The position numbers and the translations under genes are program-made. A stretch of 64,000 bases of DNA from Dehalococcoidia bacterium (GTDB lineage Bacteria; Chloroflexota; Dehalococcoidia; Bin125), in contig JAJDTU010000001.1 of assembly GCA_022826965.1 (NCBI GenBank), forward strand, positions 399,808 through 463,807, read 5' to 3'. Positions 17,130 through 26,484 of this stretch are shown here, one piece after another. The notes beneath the pieces are model-generated. The model searched no databases. It was not told the DNA's origin and saw only the letters and a program-made list of their open reading frames with translations. Each line of letters opens with the position of its first letter. Positions within the stretch are counted from its first letter, which is position 1.

Positions 17130-19115
17130 GTGAGCGACCGAAACTATTGGCAACGGATGAAGCGTCGACAGCTGAGCCGGCGGTCGCTGCTGCGGGCTTC
17201 GGCCCGGGCTGGCGTGGGTGCGACCGGTCTGGCGCTGGTTGGCTGCGGCGATGACGATGACGACGGTCAGCAGTCCGTTGCTCAGGCGCAGCAGCAAGAC
17301 CAGCAACAGCAGCAGGCGATGCAGCAACAGGCCGACCAGCAAGAGCAGCAGCAGGCGATGCAGCAGCAGGCTCAGCAGCAACAGCAGCAGCAGGCCATGC
17401 AGCAACAGCAGGCGGATCAACAGGCGCAGGCCGCCACCCAACAGGAGGAGGTCGCCGAAGAGATTGCCGAGGGGGTCGGCGAGGTCGAAGAAGAATGGTC
17501 GATGCCGCGTCCGCTCGACGAGGTCGATCTGGACGCCGAGATTGTGATCGCCGTGGGCTCCGACTCCGGCGGGCTGGACCATCACCGAACTGGCAGCGCG
17601 CAGAACTACATCAGCCACGGCGCCGTCTACAGCGGTCCGCTCGATCGCGATCCGCGCGACAACTCCATGTATGCCGGCCTGGCGACGCCGGAGTGGATCG
17701 ATCCCGTCACCCTGCGACTCGACATCATCCCGGCCAAGTTCCATGACGGCTCTACCCTGGTCGCCGGGGACATGGTCTTCAGCTACGACCGGATGGGCGG
17801 TCTGGCCGAGTATCACAACGGCGGCGAAACGTCGGATCATCCCGGCGGCTGGGTGCCGGCCTACCCGGCCCGAAGCGCGCTGAACTGGGTCCGCAATGAA
17901 GCGCCCGACGACCGCACCTGGTCGATCGAGCTGCCCGCGCCCGACGCCGGCTTCCTGACCGTCAACATGGACGGCGCCGGTGAGGTGACGATCCACTCGC
18001 AGGCGGACACGGAGGGTCGCGGCGATCTCGCCCTGGACCAAGAGCCAATGGGCACGGGTCCCTTCCGTTTCGTCGGCCACACGGACGACGAGAACTTCAT
18101 TTTCGAGCGCTTCGACGATCACTACAACCCAATCGATTACCCAGTGCGGGTCTCGCACGTACCCCACCACCGGAGGTTGACTGGCCTGGTGCGGCCTGAA
18201 CTGCAGTCGCGCCTCGCCGGCCTCGAAGCGGGCGAGATTGACGTGATCCACGAGGGCGTCGGCGTCAACGCTGCCAAGCCCTACATCGACGATCCGGACT
18301 ACACGGTCCAGTTCCAGCCGGGCGCCGGCTGGTCGGTGCACAACATCTACCCCAACCTCTGGCAGGAGACCACGCCGGACGGATCACCGAATCCGTTCCT
18401 CGATATCCGCGTGCGCCAGGCCGCCAACCACGCGATCAACCGCCGCGCGATCATCGACAACCTGTTCCTCGGCGTGGGCGATATGTCGATGCTCGTCTAC
18501 AGCGGCGTTCCCGGCTATCCCAGCCCGGAGCAAAAGGCGGAAGTGGTCTTCGACTACAACGTGGAGAAGGCGAAGCAACTCATGGCCGAGGCCGGCTATG
18601 AGGACGGCTTCGATGTCCCGCTGTACTACACGCCTGACTGGGGCGGCGATGTGGTCGCCGATCTGGTGCTGGTGGCGTCCCAGGACCTCGCTCAGATTGG
18701 CATTCGCATCACGCCAGTGCCGACGCTGGGCTCGGAGTACTTCACTCCGCAGTACTCCTCGGGCAGGGATGCGGCCCCCTGGGGCCTGTACTGGTTCTAC
18801 GCCAATGCCGTTCCCGACATCGGCTCGATGTGGGAATGCTGCGGCAGCGCCGAAGGCTTCTTCACCATCTCCCCGCCTCAGGATCCGCGCCTGCAGGAGC
18901 TCTACCTCGCACAGCGGGTGGAGCAGGATCCCGACCGGCGACTCGAGATCATTTCAGAGTTGTTGCTCGAGCACACCCGTCAGGCGACGTTCATCTTCAT
19001 CGTCGAGCCGCCGGACACGGTGGTCACCCGAGCCGACGTCAACTATCCCAAGGGTGGCCGCGTCGGAAATCTGAACTTCCTGATGACCTTCGCGATCCAG
19101 CGGCTCAAGACCTGA
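17130..19115 (+). CDS. Peptide/solute ABC transporter family 5 binding lipoprotein, Tat leader and Q-rich linker
   Basis: 661 residues from GTG 17130. This start gives VSDRNYWQRM, which lines up with the starts of the paralogs at 41743 and 45001, and has AAAGAAGGGG six bases upstream; the ATG-type frame at 17067 is less likely. Tat motif SRRSLLR at residues 16-22 and lipobox ALVGC with Cys39. A run of Asp is followed by about 70 residues of mostly Gln with MQQQ units. The family 5 body starts near residue 125 (ETEIVIA-like DAEIVIAVGSDS) and includes GTGPFRFVGH and DIRVRQAANHAINRRAI. Permeases follow at 19299 and 20237. The leader and linker are close to those of the 6014 protein although the bodies differ. 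Confidence 0.93.
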   Translation: MSDRNYWQRMKRRQLSRRSLLRASARAGVGATGLALVGCGDDDDDGQQSVAQAQQQDQQQQQAMQQQADQQEQQQAMQQQAQQQQQQQAMQQQQADQQAQAATQQEEVAEEIAEGVGEVEEEWSMPRPLDEVDLDAEIVIAVGSDSGGLDHHRTGSAQNYISHGAVYSGPLDRDPRDNSMYAGLATPEWIDPVTLRLDIIPAKFHDGSTLVAGDMVFSYDRMGGLAEYHNGGETSDHPGGWVPAYPARSALNWVRNEAPDDRTWSIELPAPDAGFLTVNMDGAGEVTIHSQADTEGRGDLALDQEPMGTGPFRFVGHTDDENFIFERFDDHYNPIDYPVRVSHVPHHRRLTGLVRPELQSRLAGLEAGEIDVIHEGVGVNAAKPYIDDPDYTVQFQPGAGWSVHNIYPNLWQETTPDGSPNPFLDIRVRQAANHAINRRAIIDNLFLGVGDMSMLVYSGVPGYPSPEQKAEVVFDYNVEKAKQLMAEAGYEDGFDVPLYYTPDWGGDVVADLVLVASQDLAQIGIRITPVPTLGSEYFTPQYSSGRDAAPWGLYWFYANAVPDIGSMWECCGSAEGFFTISPPQDPRLQELYLAQRVEQDPDRRLEIISELLLEHTRQATFIFIVEPPDTVVTRADVNYPKGGRVGNLNFLMTFAIQRLKT

Positions 19116-19130
19116 GGCGAGTGATTCGAT

Positions 19131-19276
19131 TCGTCATACCCGCGCTTGCCCCGCATCAAGTGCGGGGCAGGCTGCGGTTATCTCGCCGAGTCGAGCACGG
19201 ATGCCGGTTCAGCACACGGCGAGATTGCCCCCGCATCAGGTGCGGGGCAGGCTGCTGCGCAGCGCGGCAATGACGA
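19131..19276. repeat. REP-like palindromic repeat with two internal hairpins
   Basis: The element is bounded by TCGTCAT (19131-19137) and ATGACGA (19270-19276). Inside are two near-identical hairpins: TGCCCCGCA/TGCGGGGCA at 19147-19169, and CCCCGCA/TGCGGGG at 19229-19247, each with a five-base loop. Both are followed by CAGGCTG. It fills the gap between binding-protein and permease genes, where it may stabilise the upstream message or simply be a dispersed repeat. Confidence 0.6.
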
Positions 19277-19298
19277 GTTCTGGGGCGGCTGACTGAGC

Positions 19299-20237
19299 AT
19301 GCAGTTCTGGAACTACCTCATCATCCGGCTGATTCAGGCGATCTTCGTCACGTTGTTGGTCGTCACCATCGTCTTCTTCGTCTCGCGCCTCGTCGGCAAT
19401 CCCGAAGAGACCATGCTGCCGCCGCTGGTGACCAGCACCGAGGACAAGGAGCGTTTCCGCGAACTGCTCGGTCTGAACGACCCGCTCCACGTCCAATACG
19501 GCAACTTCCTGCTCGACCTCGGAAAGGGCGATTTTGGCACCTCCTGGCGCGGTGGCGGCACATCGACGCTGGACTCAATCGGTGATCGAGCGCTCAACAC
19601 TGTCAAGCTGGGCGTGGCGGGCGTGGTCTTCGCGCTCGCACTGGCGGTGCCACTGGGCATCATCGCCGCGCTCAGACGGGGCACCACCGTCGATTGGTTG
19701 GCGCGATTTGTCGCCGTGATCGGCCAGGCCACACCGAGCTTCTGGCTTGGGCTGATGATGATTTTCTTCTTCTCCGTGCAGCTCGGCTGGTTCCCGACCG
19801 GAGGTGCCGAGGAAGGCTTCCGTTCGCTGATCCTGCCTGCGATCGCGCTGGGGCTGTTCGAGTTGGTCGCGATCATGCGGTTGACCCGCTCCGGGATGAT
19901 CGAAGTGATGGACACCGATTTCGTCCGCACGGCGAGGGCCAAGGGTCTCAGCGAACGCACCGTGATCTGGCGTCACGGTGTGCGTCACGCGTTGCTGCCA
20001 GTCGTGACGATGCTCGGTCTCTCGCTTGGCCGACTGATCGGCGGCACGGTGATCATCGAGATGGTTTTCGCCTGGCCAGGCGTCGGACGATTGATCATTG
20101 ACTCGATCCTCAAGAACGACTTCCCCATGGTGCAGGCCTCAATCATCGTGCTGGCCGCATCGATCGCGCTGGTCAATCTCTTCGTGGACGTCTCGTACCG
20201 CTTCATCGACCCGCGGATTCGGGCTGGGGCGGCCTGA
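19299..20237 (+). CDS. DppB-type ABC transporter permease
   Basis: 312 residues. The first span is followed by VFFVSRLVGNPEETM, then FRELLGLNDPLHVQYGNFLL, the conserved DppB periplasmic start. The coupling loop is EVMDTDFVRTARAKGLSER, followed by GVRHALLPVVTMLG. It ends SYRFIDPRIRAG. The gene is 183 bases after the binding-protein gene with a REP-like repeat between, and its stop overlaps the ATG of the next permease by one base. Confidence 0.94.
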   Translation: MQFWNYLIIRLIQAIFVTLLVVTIVFFVSRLVGNPEETMLPPLVTSTEDKERFRELLGLNDPLHVQYGNFLLDLGKGDFGTSWRGGGTSTLDSIGDRALNTVKLGVAGVVFALALAVPLGIIAALRRGTTVDWLARFVAVIGQATPSFWLGLMMIFFFSVQLGWFPTGGAEEGFRSLILPAIALGLFELVAIMRLTRSGMIEVMDTDFVRTARAKGLSERTVIWRHGVRHALLPVVTMLGLSLGRLIGGTVIIEMVFAWPGVGRLIIDSILKNDFPMVQASIIVLAASIALVNLFVDVSYRFIDPRIRAGAA

Positions 20238-21130
20238 TGGCAGCCGGCACCGCGGACGCGGTCGAGTTCCAGCCGGGGATGCGGCGTCGACGGATTCGCT
20301 GGCGGCGATACATCGGTCTGTCCGTTCCGGCCCTGATCGCACTGGTCGTCCTGATTGCGGGCGTGTTCGCAGAGTTGTTGCAGACGCACGATCCCGAGTT
20401 CATCGACCTGGCCGCGCGCCTGGCGCCGCCGGTCTTCGACGGCGGCACCTGGGCTCATCCGCTGGGCACGGACGAACTCGGACGGGATATCTACAGTCGC
20501 TTGCTGCACGGAGCGCGAGTGTCCTTGATCGTCGTCGGGATCGTCGTGCCGGGCGCCGCCCTGTTTGGCACGCTGATTGGGTTGGTCTCGGGCTGGGTCG
20601 GGGGCATGACCGGACAGATCCTGATGCGCGTGGTCGACCTGCAGTTGGCCCTGCCGGCGATCCTGTTTGCCGTACTGATGGCTAGCCTGGTCGGTCCCAG
20701 CCTGACCAATGTGATCGTGATCCTGCTGTTCTGGACCTGGCCGTCGTATTCGCGTCTGGTTCGTGCCGATGTGCTCTCGTTGCGGGAGCGCGACTTCGTC
20801 ACGGCCTCGCGAGCGGTAGGGGCCGCCCCCACGTGGATCATGCGCAAGCACCTCTTGCCCAACGTGCTCAACACCATCGTGATTGTCATGACCCTGGAGG
20901 TCGCGTTGGTGGTCCTGGCCGAGGCTGCGCTGAGCTTCCTCAGCGTCGGTGTGCCGCCGGGAACGTCATCCTGGGGTCGGATGATCACCGAGGGCCGCGA
21001 CACGATGAATGTCGCCTGGTGGCCGATCTGGCTGCCCGGGTTGACCTTGCTGATCATCTCGCTGACGGGCAACCTGATGGGGGACTGGCTGCGCGACGCG
21101 CTCGATCCGCGCCTGCGCAACCTCCGCTGA
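20237..21130 (+). CDS. DppC-type ABC transporter permease
   Basis: 297 residues. After an N-terminal span it has HPLGTDELGRDIYSRLLHGA, the DppC signature, the coupling loop DFVTASRAVGAAPTWIMRKH, and the end GNLMGDWLRDALDPRLRN. It is translationally coupled to the DppB-type gene (TGATG). No DppD/DppF ATPase follows; nitrate assimilation genes begin 128 bases later. Confidence 0.94.
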   Translation: MAAGTADAVEFQPGMRRRRIRWRRYIGLSVPALIALVVLIAGVFAELLQTHDPEFIDLAARLAPPVFDGGTWAHPLGTDELGRDIYSRLLHGARVSLIVVGIVVPGAALFGTLIGLVSGWVGGMTGQILMRVVDLQLALPAILFAVLMASLVGPSLTNVIVILLFWTWPSYSRLVRADVLSLRERDFVTASRAVGAAPTWIMRKHLLPNVLNTIVIVMTLEVALVVLAEAALSFLSVGVPPGTSSWGRMITEGRDTMNVAWWPIWLPGLTLLIISLTGNLMGDWLRDALDPRLRNLR

Positions 21131-21258
21131 GCTGGCGTGTCCGCCAGCAAAGCTTGCTACATCTTGCTACGGCACGTTGCAGCGTTCATATGCTGTTCAT
21201 TGAAGGCAACCTGCCTGCAATCGGCCGATCATAGGTTGGCTGAGACAGGAGCAGGGCC

Positions 21259-22797
21259 ATGGTCGTCAACAAGATTGAGGTGCTCAAGTCCGCCAGGGAC
21301 GGCCTTGACGTCCTGCCCGACCTGCATCGCTACGCGGCCCTGGAGGCGGCGGGCGAGGATCCGCAGATCCCGGCGGAGGACTTCGAACGGCTGAAGTGGT
21401 ACGGCCTCTTCCATCGCAAGCAGACGCCGGGCTACTACATGCTGCGCATGCGCATCCCCGGCGGTGTGCTCAACTCAGAGCAGTTGACCGCAATCGGCGA
21501 GATCGCCAACCGGGTCGGACGCGGCCAGGCCGACATCACCTCGCGGATGAACGTCCAGCTCCGCTGGATCACCATCGCCGATGCGCCTTGGGTTCTGCAG
21601 CGATTGTCGGCCGCCGGACTCACGACGCAGCAGTCGGGCATGGACAATGTGCGCAACGTGGTCAGCTGCCCGCTCTCGGGACTGACCGAGGACGAAGTGA
21701 TCGACACTCGCGTCCTGGCCGAGCGGATGCAGCAGGCGATCGTGGGCGGCAAGCGGTTCTCCAACCTGCCGCGCAAGTTCAATCTCTCCGTCACCGGTTG
21801 TCGCGAGGATTGCAGCCACGCGCAGGCGCACGATCTGTCCTTCGTTCCGGCCCAGCGGGACGGCGAGATCGGCTTCAACGTGCTTGTCGGTGGCGCGCTG
21901 GGCGGCATGTCGCCGGAGTACGCGCAGCCGCTGGACGCTTTCGTCGGCGTTGACGACGCCGTCGACCTGACGCTCGCGATTCTTGACGTCTACCGCGACC
22001 ACGGTCTGCGGGAGAAGCGCAAGCAGTCGCGGCTCAAGTGGCTGCTCCGCGAATGGGGCATCGAGCGCTTCCGCGAAACGGTCGAGGCGCAGTACGGTGA
22101 GCCGATCGCACGCGCCGGACGTTCGCTGACCACGCGCCACGGCGGCGACCATGTCGGCCTCACCCCTCAGCGCAATCCCTACCTCCGCACGGTTGGCTGC
22201 CTGGTTCCGGTGGGCAGAATCACCGGAGATGATTTGATCGAGTTCGCGCGGCTGGCCCGGCGCTACGGCAACTCAGAGCTGCGTCTGACCGTCCAGCAGA
22301 ACGTCCTGATTCCGAATGTGCCGACTGGTGGACTCGACGCATTGCTGAACGAGCCGCTGCTTCAGAGGTACTCGCCGACACCGTCGGCGTTCATCCGCGC
22401 GATGGTCAGCTGCACCGGCAACGACTTCTGTGCGTTCGCGCTGATCGACAGCAAGGGCGAGGCGCTCAAGCTGGCCGGCGCGCTGGAAGAGCGGTACGAA
22501 GTCGCGGCAGACGCGGCGCCGGTTCGCATCCAGATGTCGGCCTGTCCGCATGCCTGCGGCCAGCATCGGGCCGGTGAGATTGGGTTGTTGGGCGGACGCA
22601 AGCGGATCGATGGAGAGATCGTTGATGTCGCCGACGTGTTCAGTGGCGGCAAGCTGGGCGAGGAACCGCGATTTGGCGAGGTCACCGCGCCGGCCGTCCA
22701 AACCGAGCATCTGGCCGATGCGGTCGCCGAGCAGATTCGCGCCGTGCGAGGCGCCGATGCGCTGATCAGTCGGCCAACCGCTGCAACGACGGATTGA
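21259..22797 (+). CDS. nirA: Ferredoxin-dependent assimilatory nitrite reductase (nitrite/sulfite reductase family)
   Basis: 512 residues. It reduces nitrite to ammonia with six electrons, using siroheme and a [4Fe-4S] cluster. The cluster ligands are Cys385, Cys391, Cys429 and Cys433 (CTGNDFC and CPHAC, the C-x5-C and C-x3-C pattern of the family). Both ferredoxin-like half-domains are present: GQADITSRMNVQLRWITI in the N-terminal half and SELRLTVQQNVLIPNV in the second. FNLSVTGCREDCSHAQAHD is also typical. Sulfite reductase is the alternative, but the adjacent nitrate reductase and nitrate transporter genes make nitrite the likely substrate. ATG follows CAGGAGCAGGG. Confidence 0.9.
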   Translation: MVVNKIEVLKSARDGLDVLPDLHRYAALEAAGEDPQIPAEDFERLKWYGLFHRKQTPGYYMLRMRIPGGVLNSEQLTAIGEIANRVGRGQADITSRMNVQLRWITIADAPWVLQRLSAAGLTTQQSGMDNVRNVVSCPLSGLTEDEVIDTRVLAERMQQAIVGGKRFSNLPRKFNLSVTGCREDCSHAQAHDLSFVPAQRDGEIGFNVLVGGALGGMSPEYAQPLDAFVGVDDAVDLTLAILDVYRDHGLREKRKQSRLKWLLREWGIERFRETVEAQYGEPIARAGRSLTTRHGGDHVGLTPQRNPYLRTVGCLVPVGRITGDDLIEFARLARRYGNSELRLTVQQNVLIPNVPTGGLDALLNEPLLQRYSPTPSAFIRAMVSCTGNDFCAFALIDSKGEALKLAGALEERYEVAADAAPVRIQMSACPHACGQHRAGEIGLLGGRKRIDGEIVDVADVFSGGKLGEEPRFGEVTAPAVQTEHLADAVAEQIRAVRGADALISRPTAATTD

Positions 22798-22804
22798 GCA
22801 TCGC

Positions 22805-24955
22805 ATGGCCCGTCGTTCGCTGCTTCGCCGTGACGGATGGAAGCGCTCGATCTGCTGCTACTGCGGCGTCGGCTGCGGCGTGAAGGTTCAGACCAAGAAC
22901 GGCGTCGTCTCGGCTGTCCGGGGCGATGAAGATCATCCGGTCAATCGCGGCAAGCTCTGCGCCAAGGGCGCGCTGCTGCCGGACATCTTCGTTGAGGATG
23001 CCCGGCTGCTCTATCCCCATGTCCGGGATTCCAAGGAAGCTGAGGCGCGGCGGACGTCGTGGGACGAGGCGATCGAGCGGGCGGCCGGCGCGATTCGACG
23101 TGCCGTCGATGAACACGGTCCGGACAGCGTCATGATGTACGGCTCGGGCCAACTAGTGACCGAGGACTATTACCTGTTCGGCAAGCTTGCGAAAGGCTAC
23201 ATCGGGACCAACAACCAGGACACCAACTCACGGCTCTGCATGGCTTCGGCCGTGACCGCGTACAACATGACGTTCGGCGCCGACGCGCCGCCGGCCGGCT
23301 ACGCCGACATCGAACAGGCGAACACGTTTCTGATCGTGGGGGCCAACATGGAGGCCTGCCACCCGATCCTGTTCGAGCGCATCCGAGCGAGAAAGCGCTC
23401 GGCAAGGGACCGCGTCAAAGTGATCGTCGTTGACCCGAGGGCGACCAGGACCGCGGAGATCGCCGACCTCCATCTCGCGCTCAGGCCGGGCACGGATGTC
23501 GCCCTGCTTCAGTCATTGCTGTTTGAGATTCGCCTGTCCGGCGGACTCGACGACGCGTATCTCCGCGAGCACACCACAGGCTGGGCGCAGGTCGAAGAGT
23601 CTCTGGAGGGCTGGTCGGCGGAGCGAGCGGTCGAGGTGACCGGACTGGACGCCCGCGACATTCTCGAAGCTGCGCGCATCATCGCCCACAACGGTCCGAT
23701 GCTGACCTTCTGGACGATGGGTGCGAATCAGTCGACCTCGGGGGTCGACAAGAACCTCGCCCTGATCAATCTGTCCTTGGCGACCGGCAACATTGGCAAG
23801 CCCGGCGCAGGCCCGATGTCGCTGACCGGCCAGCCCAACGCGATGGGCGGACGCGAACAGGGCGGCCTGGCGACAACGTTGCCGGGGCACCGGCTGGTCG
23901 CCAATCCGGATCATCGGGCCGAGATCGAGCAAGCGTGGGGTCTCCCGCCGGGATCGATCTCCGAGCGCCCCGGCGTCACCGCGATCGAAATGATTGAGCG
24001 GCTCGAGCGCGGGGAGATCAAGGTGGTCTGGGTCGCGGCTACCAACCCGGTCGCCTCACTACCCAACCGCGACCGCGTCCGTGCCGCTTTCGAACGAGCC
24101 GAGACCGTGATCGTGCAGGACGCTTACCACCCGACCGAAACGACGCAGATCGCCGATGTCCTGTTGCCGGCCGCGCAATGGTCGGAGCGGGCCGGGACGA
24201 TGACCAACTCCGAGCGCCGCATCTGCCTGCTTGAGCAGGTTTCGCGGCCGCCGGGCGAGGCGCGGCCGGACTGGCAGATCATCTGTCGCATGGCGGAGGC
24301 GCTGGGTTACGGCGATGCCTTCAGTTACGACGGTCTCGAAGAGATCTTCTACGAGTACCGAGAGCTGTCCCGCGGCCGCGACATGGACATCACGGGCATT
24401 TCCTATCCGTTGCTGGCCCAGCACCGAGCCGGAATCCAGTGGCCCTATCCCTCGACTGCTCGATCCGGCCCGCCTGAAGATGGCCGTCGATTGTTTGAAG
24501 ACGGCCGATTCCACACCCCTGACGGACGAGCGCGGATGCACGTTCCGCGTTTGACGCCGCCGGCTGATTCGGTCGATGACGACTATCCCTTCTCTCTGAT
24601 GACGGGTCGAGTCAAGGACCAATGGCACACCATGACCCGCACAGGCCGCTCCGCCAAACTGATGAAATCGGAACGCCAGCCGTTCCTTGAGCTCAATCCC
24701 TCGGACGCCGTCGGCCTGGGTATTCGCGACCGTGATCGTGTGCGCGTCAGCTCTCGCCGAGGCGAGTTCGAGGTGACGGCGCGAGTGAGCCAAGCGATCC
24801 GTCCCGGTTCCGTGTTCGCGCCGTTTCACTGGGGATCGCTGTGGGCCGACAACGGATCTGCCAATGCGTCGGCCAGCGAGGCCGTCGATGCCCGCTCGAA
24901 GCAGCCCGAGCTAAAGTTCGCCGCGGTCCGCGTCGAGCCGGTCACTGCTGACTGA
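22805..24955 (+). CDS. nasA: Assimilatory nitrate reductase catalytic subunit (molybdopterin oxidoreductase)
   Basis: 716 residues, the length of the ferredoxin-type NasA/NarB group. The N-terminal [4Fe-4S] ligands are Cys17, Cys20, Cys24 and Cys52 (C-x2-C-x3-C-x27-C; CCYCGVGC and GKLCAKG). DTNSRLCMASAVTAYNMTFG holds the probable Mo-ligating Cys. Molybdopterin-guanine-dinucleotide regions include GTDVALLQSLLFEIR and TGNIGKPGAGPMSLTGQPNA, and the C-terminal beta-barrel has RVRVSSRRGEFEVTARVS and FAPFHWGS. There is no C-terminal [2Fe-2S]/BFD extension. It starts eight bases after the nitrite reductase gene. No leader is seen, so it is cytoplasmic. Confidence 0.92.
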   Translation: MARRSLLRRDGWKRSICCYCGVGCGVKVQTKNGVVSAVRGDEDHPVNRGKLCAKGALLPDIFVEDARLLYPHVRDSKEAEARRTSWDEAIERAAGAIRRAVDEHGPDSVMMYGSGQLVTEDYYLFGKLAKGYIGTNNQDTNSRLCMASAVTAYNMTFGADAPPAGYADIEQANTFLIVGANMEACHPILFERIRARKRSARDRVKVIVVDPRATRTAEIADLHLALRPGTDVALLQSLLFEIRLSGGLDDAYLREHTTGWAQVEESLEGWSAERAVEVTGLDARDILEAARIIAHNGPMLTFWTMGANQSTSGVDKNLALINLSLATGNIGKPGAGPMSLTGQPNAMGGREQGGLATTLPGHRLVANPDHRAEIEQAWGLPPGSISERPGVTAIEMIERLERGEIKVVWVAATNPVASLPNRDRVRAAFERAETVIVQDAYHPTETTQIADVLLPAAQWSERAGTMTNSERRICLLEQVSRPPGEARPDWQIICRMAEALGYGDAFSYDGLEEIFYEYRELSRGRDMDITGISYPLLAQHRAGIQWPYPSTARSGPPEDGRRLFEDGRFHTPDGRARMHVPRLTPPADSVDDDYPFSLMTGRVKDQWHTMTRTGRSAKLMKSERQPFLELNPSDAVGLGIRDRDRVRVSSRRGEFEVTARVSQAIRPGSVFAPFHWGSLWADNGSANASASEAVDARSKQPELKFAAVRVEPVTAD

Positions 24956-25108
24956 GCTCCTGTACGTTCTGCGCTCGTCACCCGGATGACATGACACCCA
25001 ACCGCAACGTCCGTGTCATTCAGACGAAACATGGTGCAATCAGCGCGTAACTGCGTCTCCATAGCGTCGGTGTTGTTGGACCGGAGCTATCGGTGATGGA
25101 GGTGCGCG
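24956..25108. other. Gap before the nitrate transporter gene with a short inverted repeat
   Basis: ATGACAC (24990-24996) and GTGTCAT (25013-25019) form a seven-base inverted repeat with a 16-base gap, a possible operator. GATGGAGGTG at 25095-25104 is the ribosome site of the TTG start at 25109. No terminator is evident. Confidence 0.35.
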
Positions 25109-26455
25109 TTGGACACGAATGAGTTGAGCGGCAAAGCGACTTCGATCACGTTGAACAGCTTCGCCGCCCCGCACATGCGAACCTTCCACCTGACCTGGCT
25201 GGCATTCTTCCTCTGCTTCTTCGGCTGGTTCGGCATTGCGCCCTTGCTTGGCGAGGTTCGGGAAGATCTGAGCCTCACCAACTCCGAGATCTTCACTTCG
25301 CTGATTGCATCGGTCTTCATCACCATCTTCGCCCGCGTTGCCATTGGCTGGATATTGGACCGTGTCGGTCCGCGGCGCACCTACACCGGACTGCTGATCC
25401 TCGGCTCGATCCCGGTGATGTTGATTGGGCTCTCCCAAAACTTCGAAACGTTCGTGATCTTCCGGCTGCTGATCGGTGTGATCGGCGCGTCGTTCGTGAT
25501 CACCCAGTACCACACGTCGGTGATGTTCGCGCCTAACGTGGTCGGCACCGCCAACGCGACGACCGCAGGCTGGGGCAACCTCGGTGGGGGTGTGACCCAG
25601 CTCGTCATGCCGCTGGTGATGACCGGCGTGCTGTTCTTTGTGGCCAACGAAGCTGCCGGCTGGCGGATCGCGATGGTGATTCCCGGCGTCGCGCTGCTGC
25701 TGATGGGGTTGGTCTACTACCGCTTCACGCAGGACGCGCCGGAGGGCGACTTCGAGGAGCTTCGCGCCCAGGGGAGGGTGACGAAACAGAATCAACCGGG
25801 CGCGTTCGCCAAGGCATCGCGTGATCCGCGCGTCTGGATGCTGTTCGTGATCTACGGTGCATGCTTCGGGATTGAACTGACAATCAACGGGATGGCTTCG
25901 CTCTACTTCCAGGACCGCTTCGGCCTCGACATCGTGCTGGCCGGCGTGATTGCCTCGCTGTTCGGTTTGATGAACATCTTCGCCCGCACGACGGGCGGCA
26001 TCTTCTCGGACAAGTTCGGTATCAAGATGGGTCTCCGCGGCCGCACGATGTTCATGGGCGGTGTGCTGTTGCTCGAAGGCCTGGCATTGGTCGCCTTCTC
26101 GCGCATGGACGTTCTGATCCTGGCCATCCCCATGCTGATCGTGTTTAGCATCCTCGTACAGATGTCGGAGGGTGCGACCTTCGGCGTGGTCCCCTTCGTC
26201 AATAGGAAGGCGCTCGGCGCGGTCGCCGGTATCGTCGGCGCTGGCGGCAACGCAGGCGCGGTCGCCGCGGGATTCCTGCTGCGGGCCGAGGGGGTCGCCA
26301 TGCAGGACGCGTTGCTCTACTTCGGCATCGTCGTGATCGCAATCGCGCCGCTGGCCCTGTTCGTCCGCTTCCCGAAGCGGGTCGAAGCGATCGAACGCCG
26401 GCGCATGCGAGAAGCGCTCGAAAACGAGGGTCGTCCCGCAGTGGTTCTCGATTAG
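25109..26455 (+). CDS. narK: MFS nitrate/nitrite transporter (NarK/NasA family)
   Basis: 448 residues with about 12 membrane spans. The start is TTG at 25109, chosen because GATGGAGGTG lies just upstream and the protein begins directly ahead of the first span (FHLTWLAFFLCFFGWFGIAP, a NarK-family opening). Family nitrate-signature-like stretches are GWGNLGGGVTQLVMPLV and GAGGNAGAVAAGFLL, glycine-rich helices that line the anion path. The MFS motif ARVAIGWILDRVGPRR follows span 2. It imports nitrate or exports nitrite for the reductases encoded immediately upstream; a separate promoter in the 153-base gap is possible. Confidence 0.93.
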   Translation: MDTNELSGKATSITLNSFAAPHMRTFHLTWLAFFLCFFGWFGIAPLLGEVREDLSLTNSEIFTSLIASVFITIFARVAIGWILDRVGPRRTYTGLLILGSIPVMLIGLSQNFETFVIFRLLIGVIGASFVITQYHTSVMFAPNVVGTANATTAGWGNLGGGVTQLVMPLVMTGVLFFVANEAAGWRIAMVIPGVALLLMGLVYYRFTQDAPEGDFEELRAQGRVTKQNQPGAFAKASRDPRVWMLFVIYGACFGIELTINGMASLYFQDRFGLDIVLAGVIASLFGLMNIFARTTGGIFSDKFGIKMGLRGRTMFMGGVLLLEGLALVAFSRMDVLILAIPMLIVFSILVQMSEGATFGVVPFVNRKALGAVAGIVGAGGNAGAVAAGFLLRAEGVAMQDALLYFGIVVIAIAPLALFVRFPKRVEAIERRRMREALENEGRPAVVLD

Positions 26456-26484
26456 TAGCGGAACACTCGCCCGGTGTCAGAACG

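Noticed and set aside
19147..19247. The two similar hairpins as a minimal CRISPR array
   Set aside because: Only two units, with imperfect flanks and a palindromic core, and outer inverted ends. It fits a REP-like repeat better.
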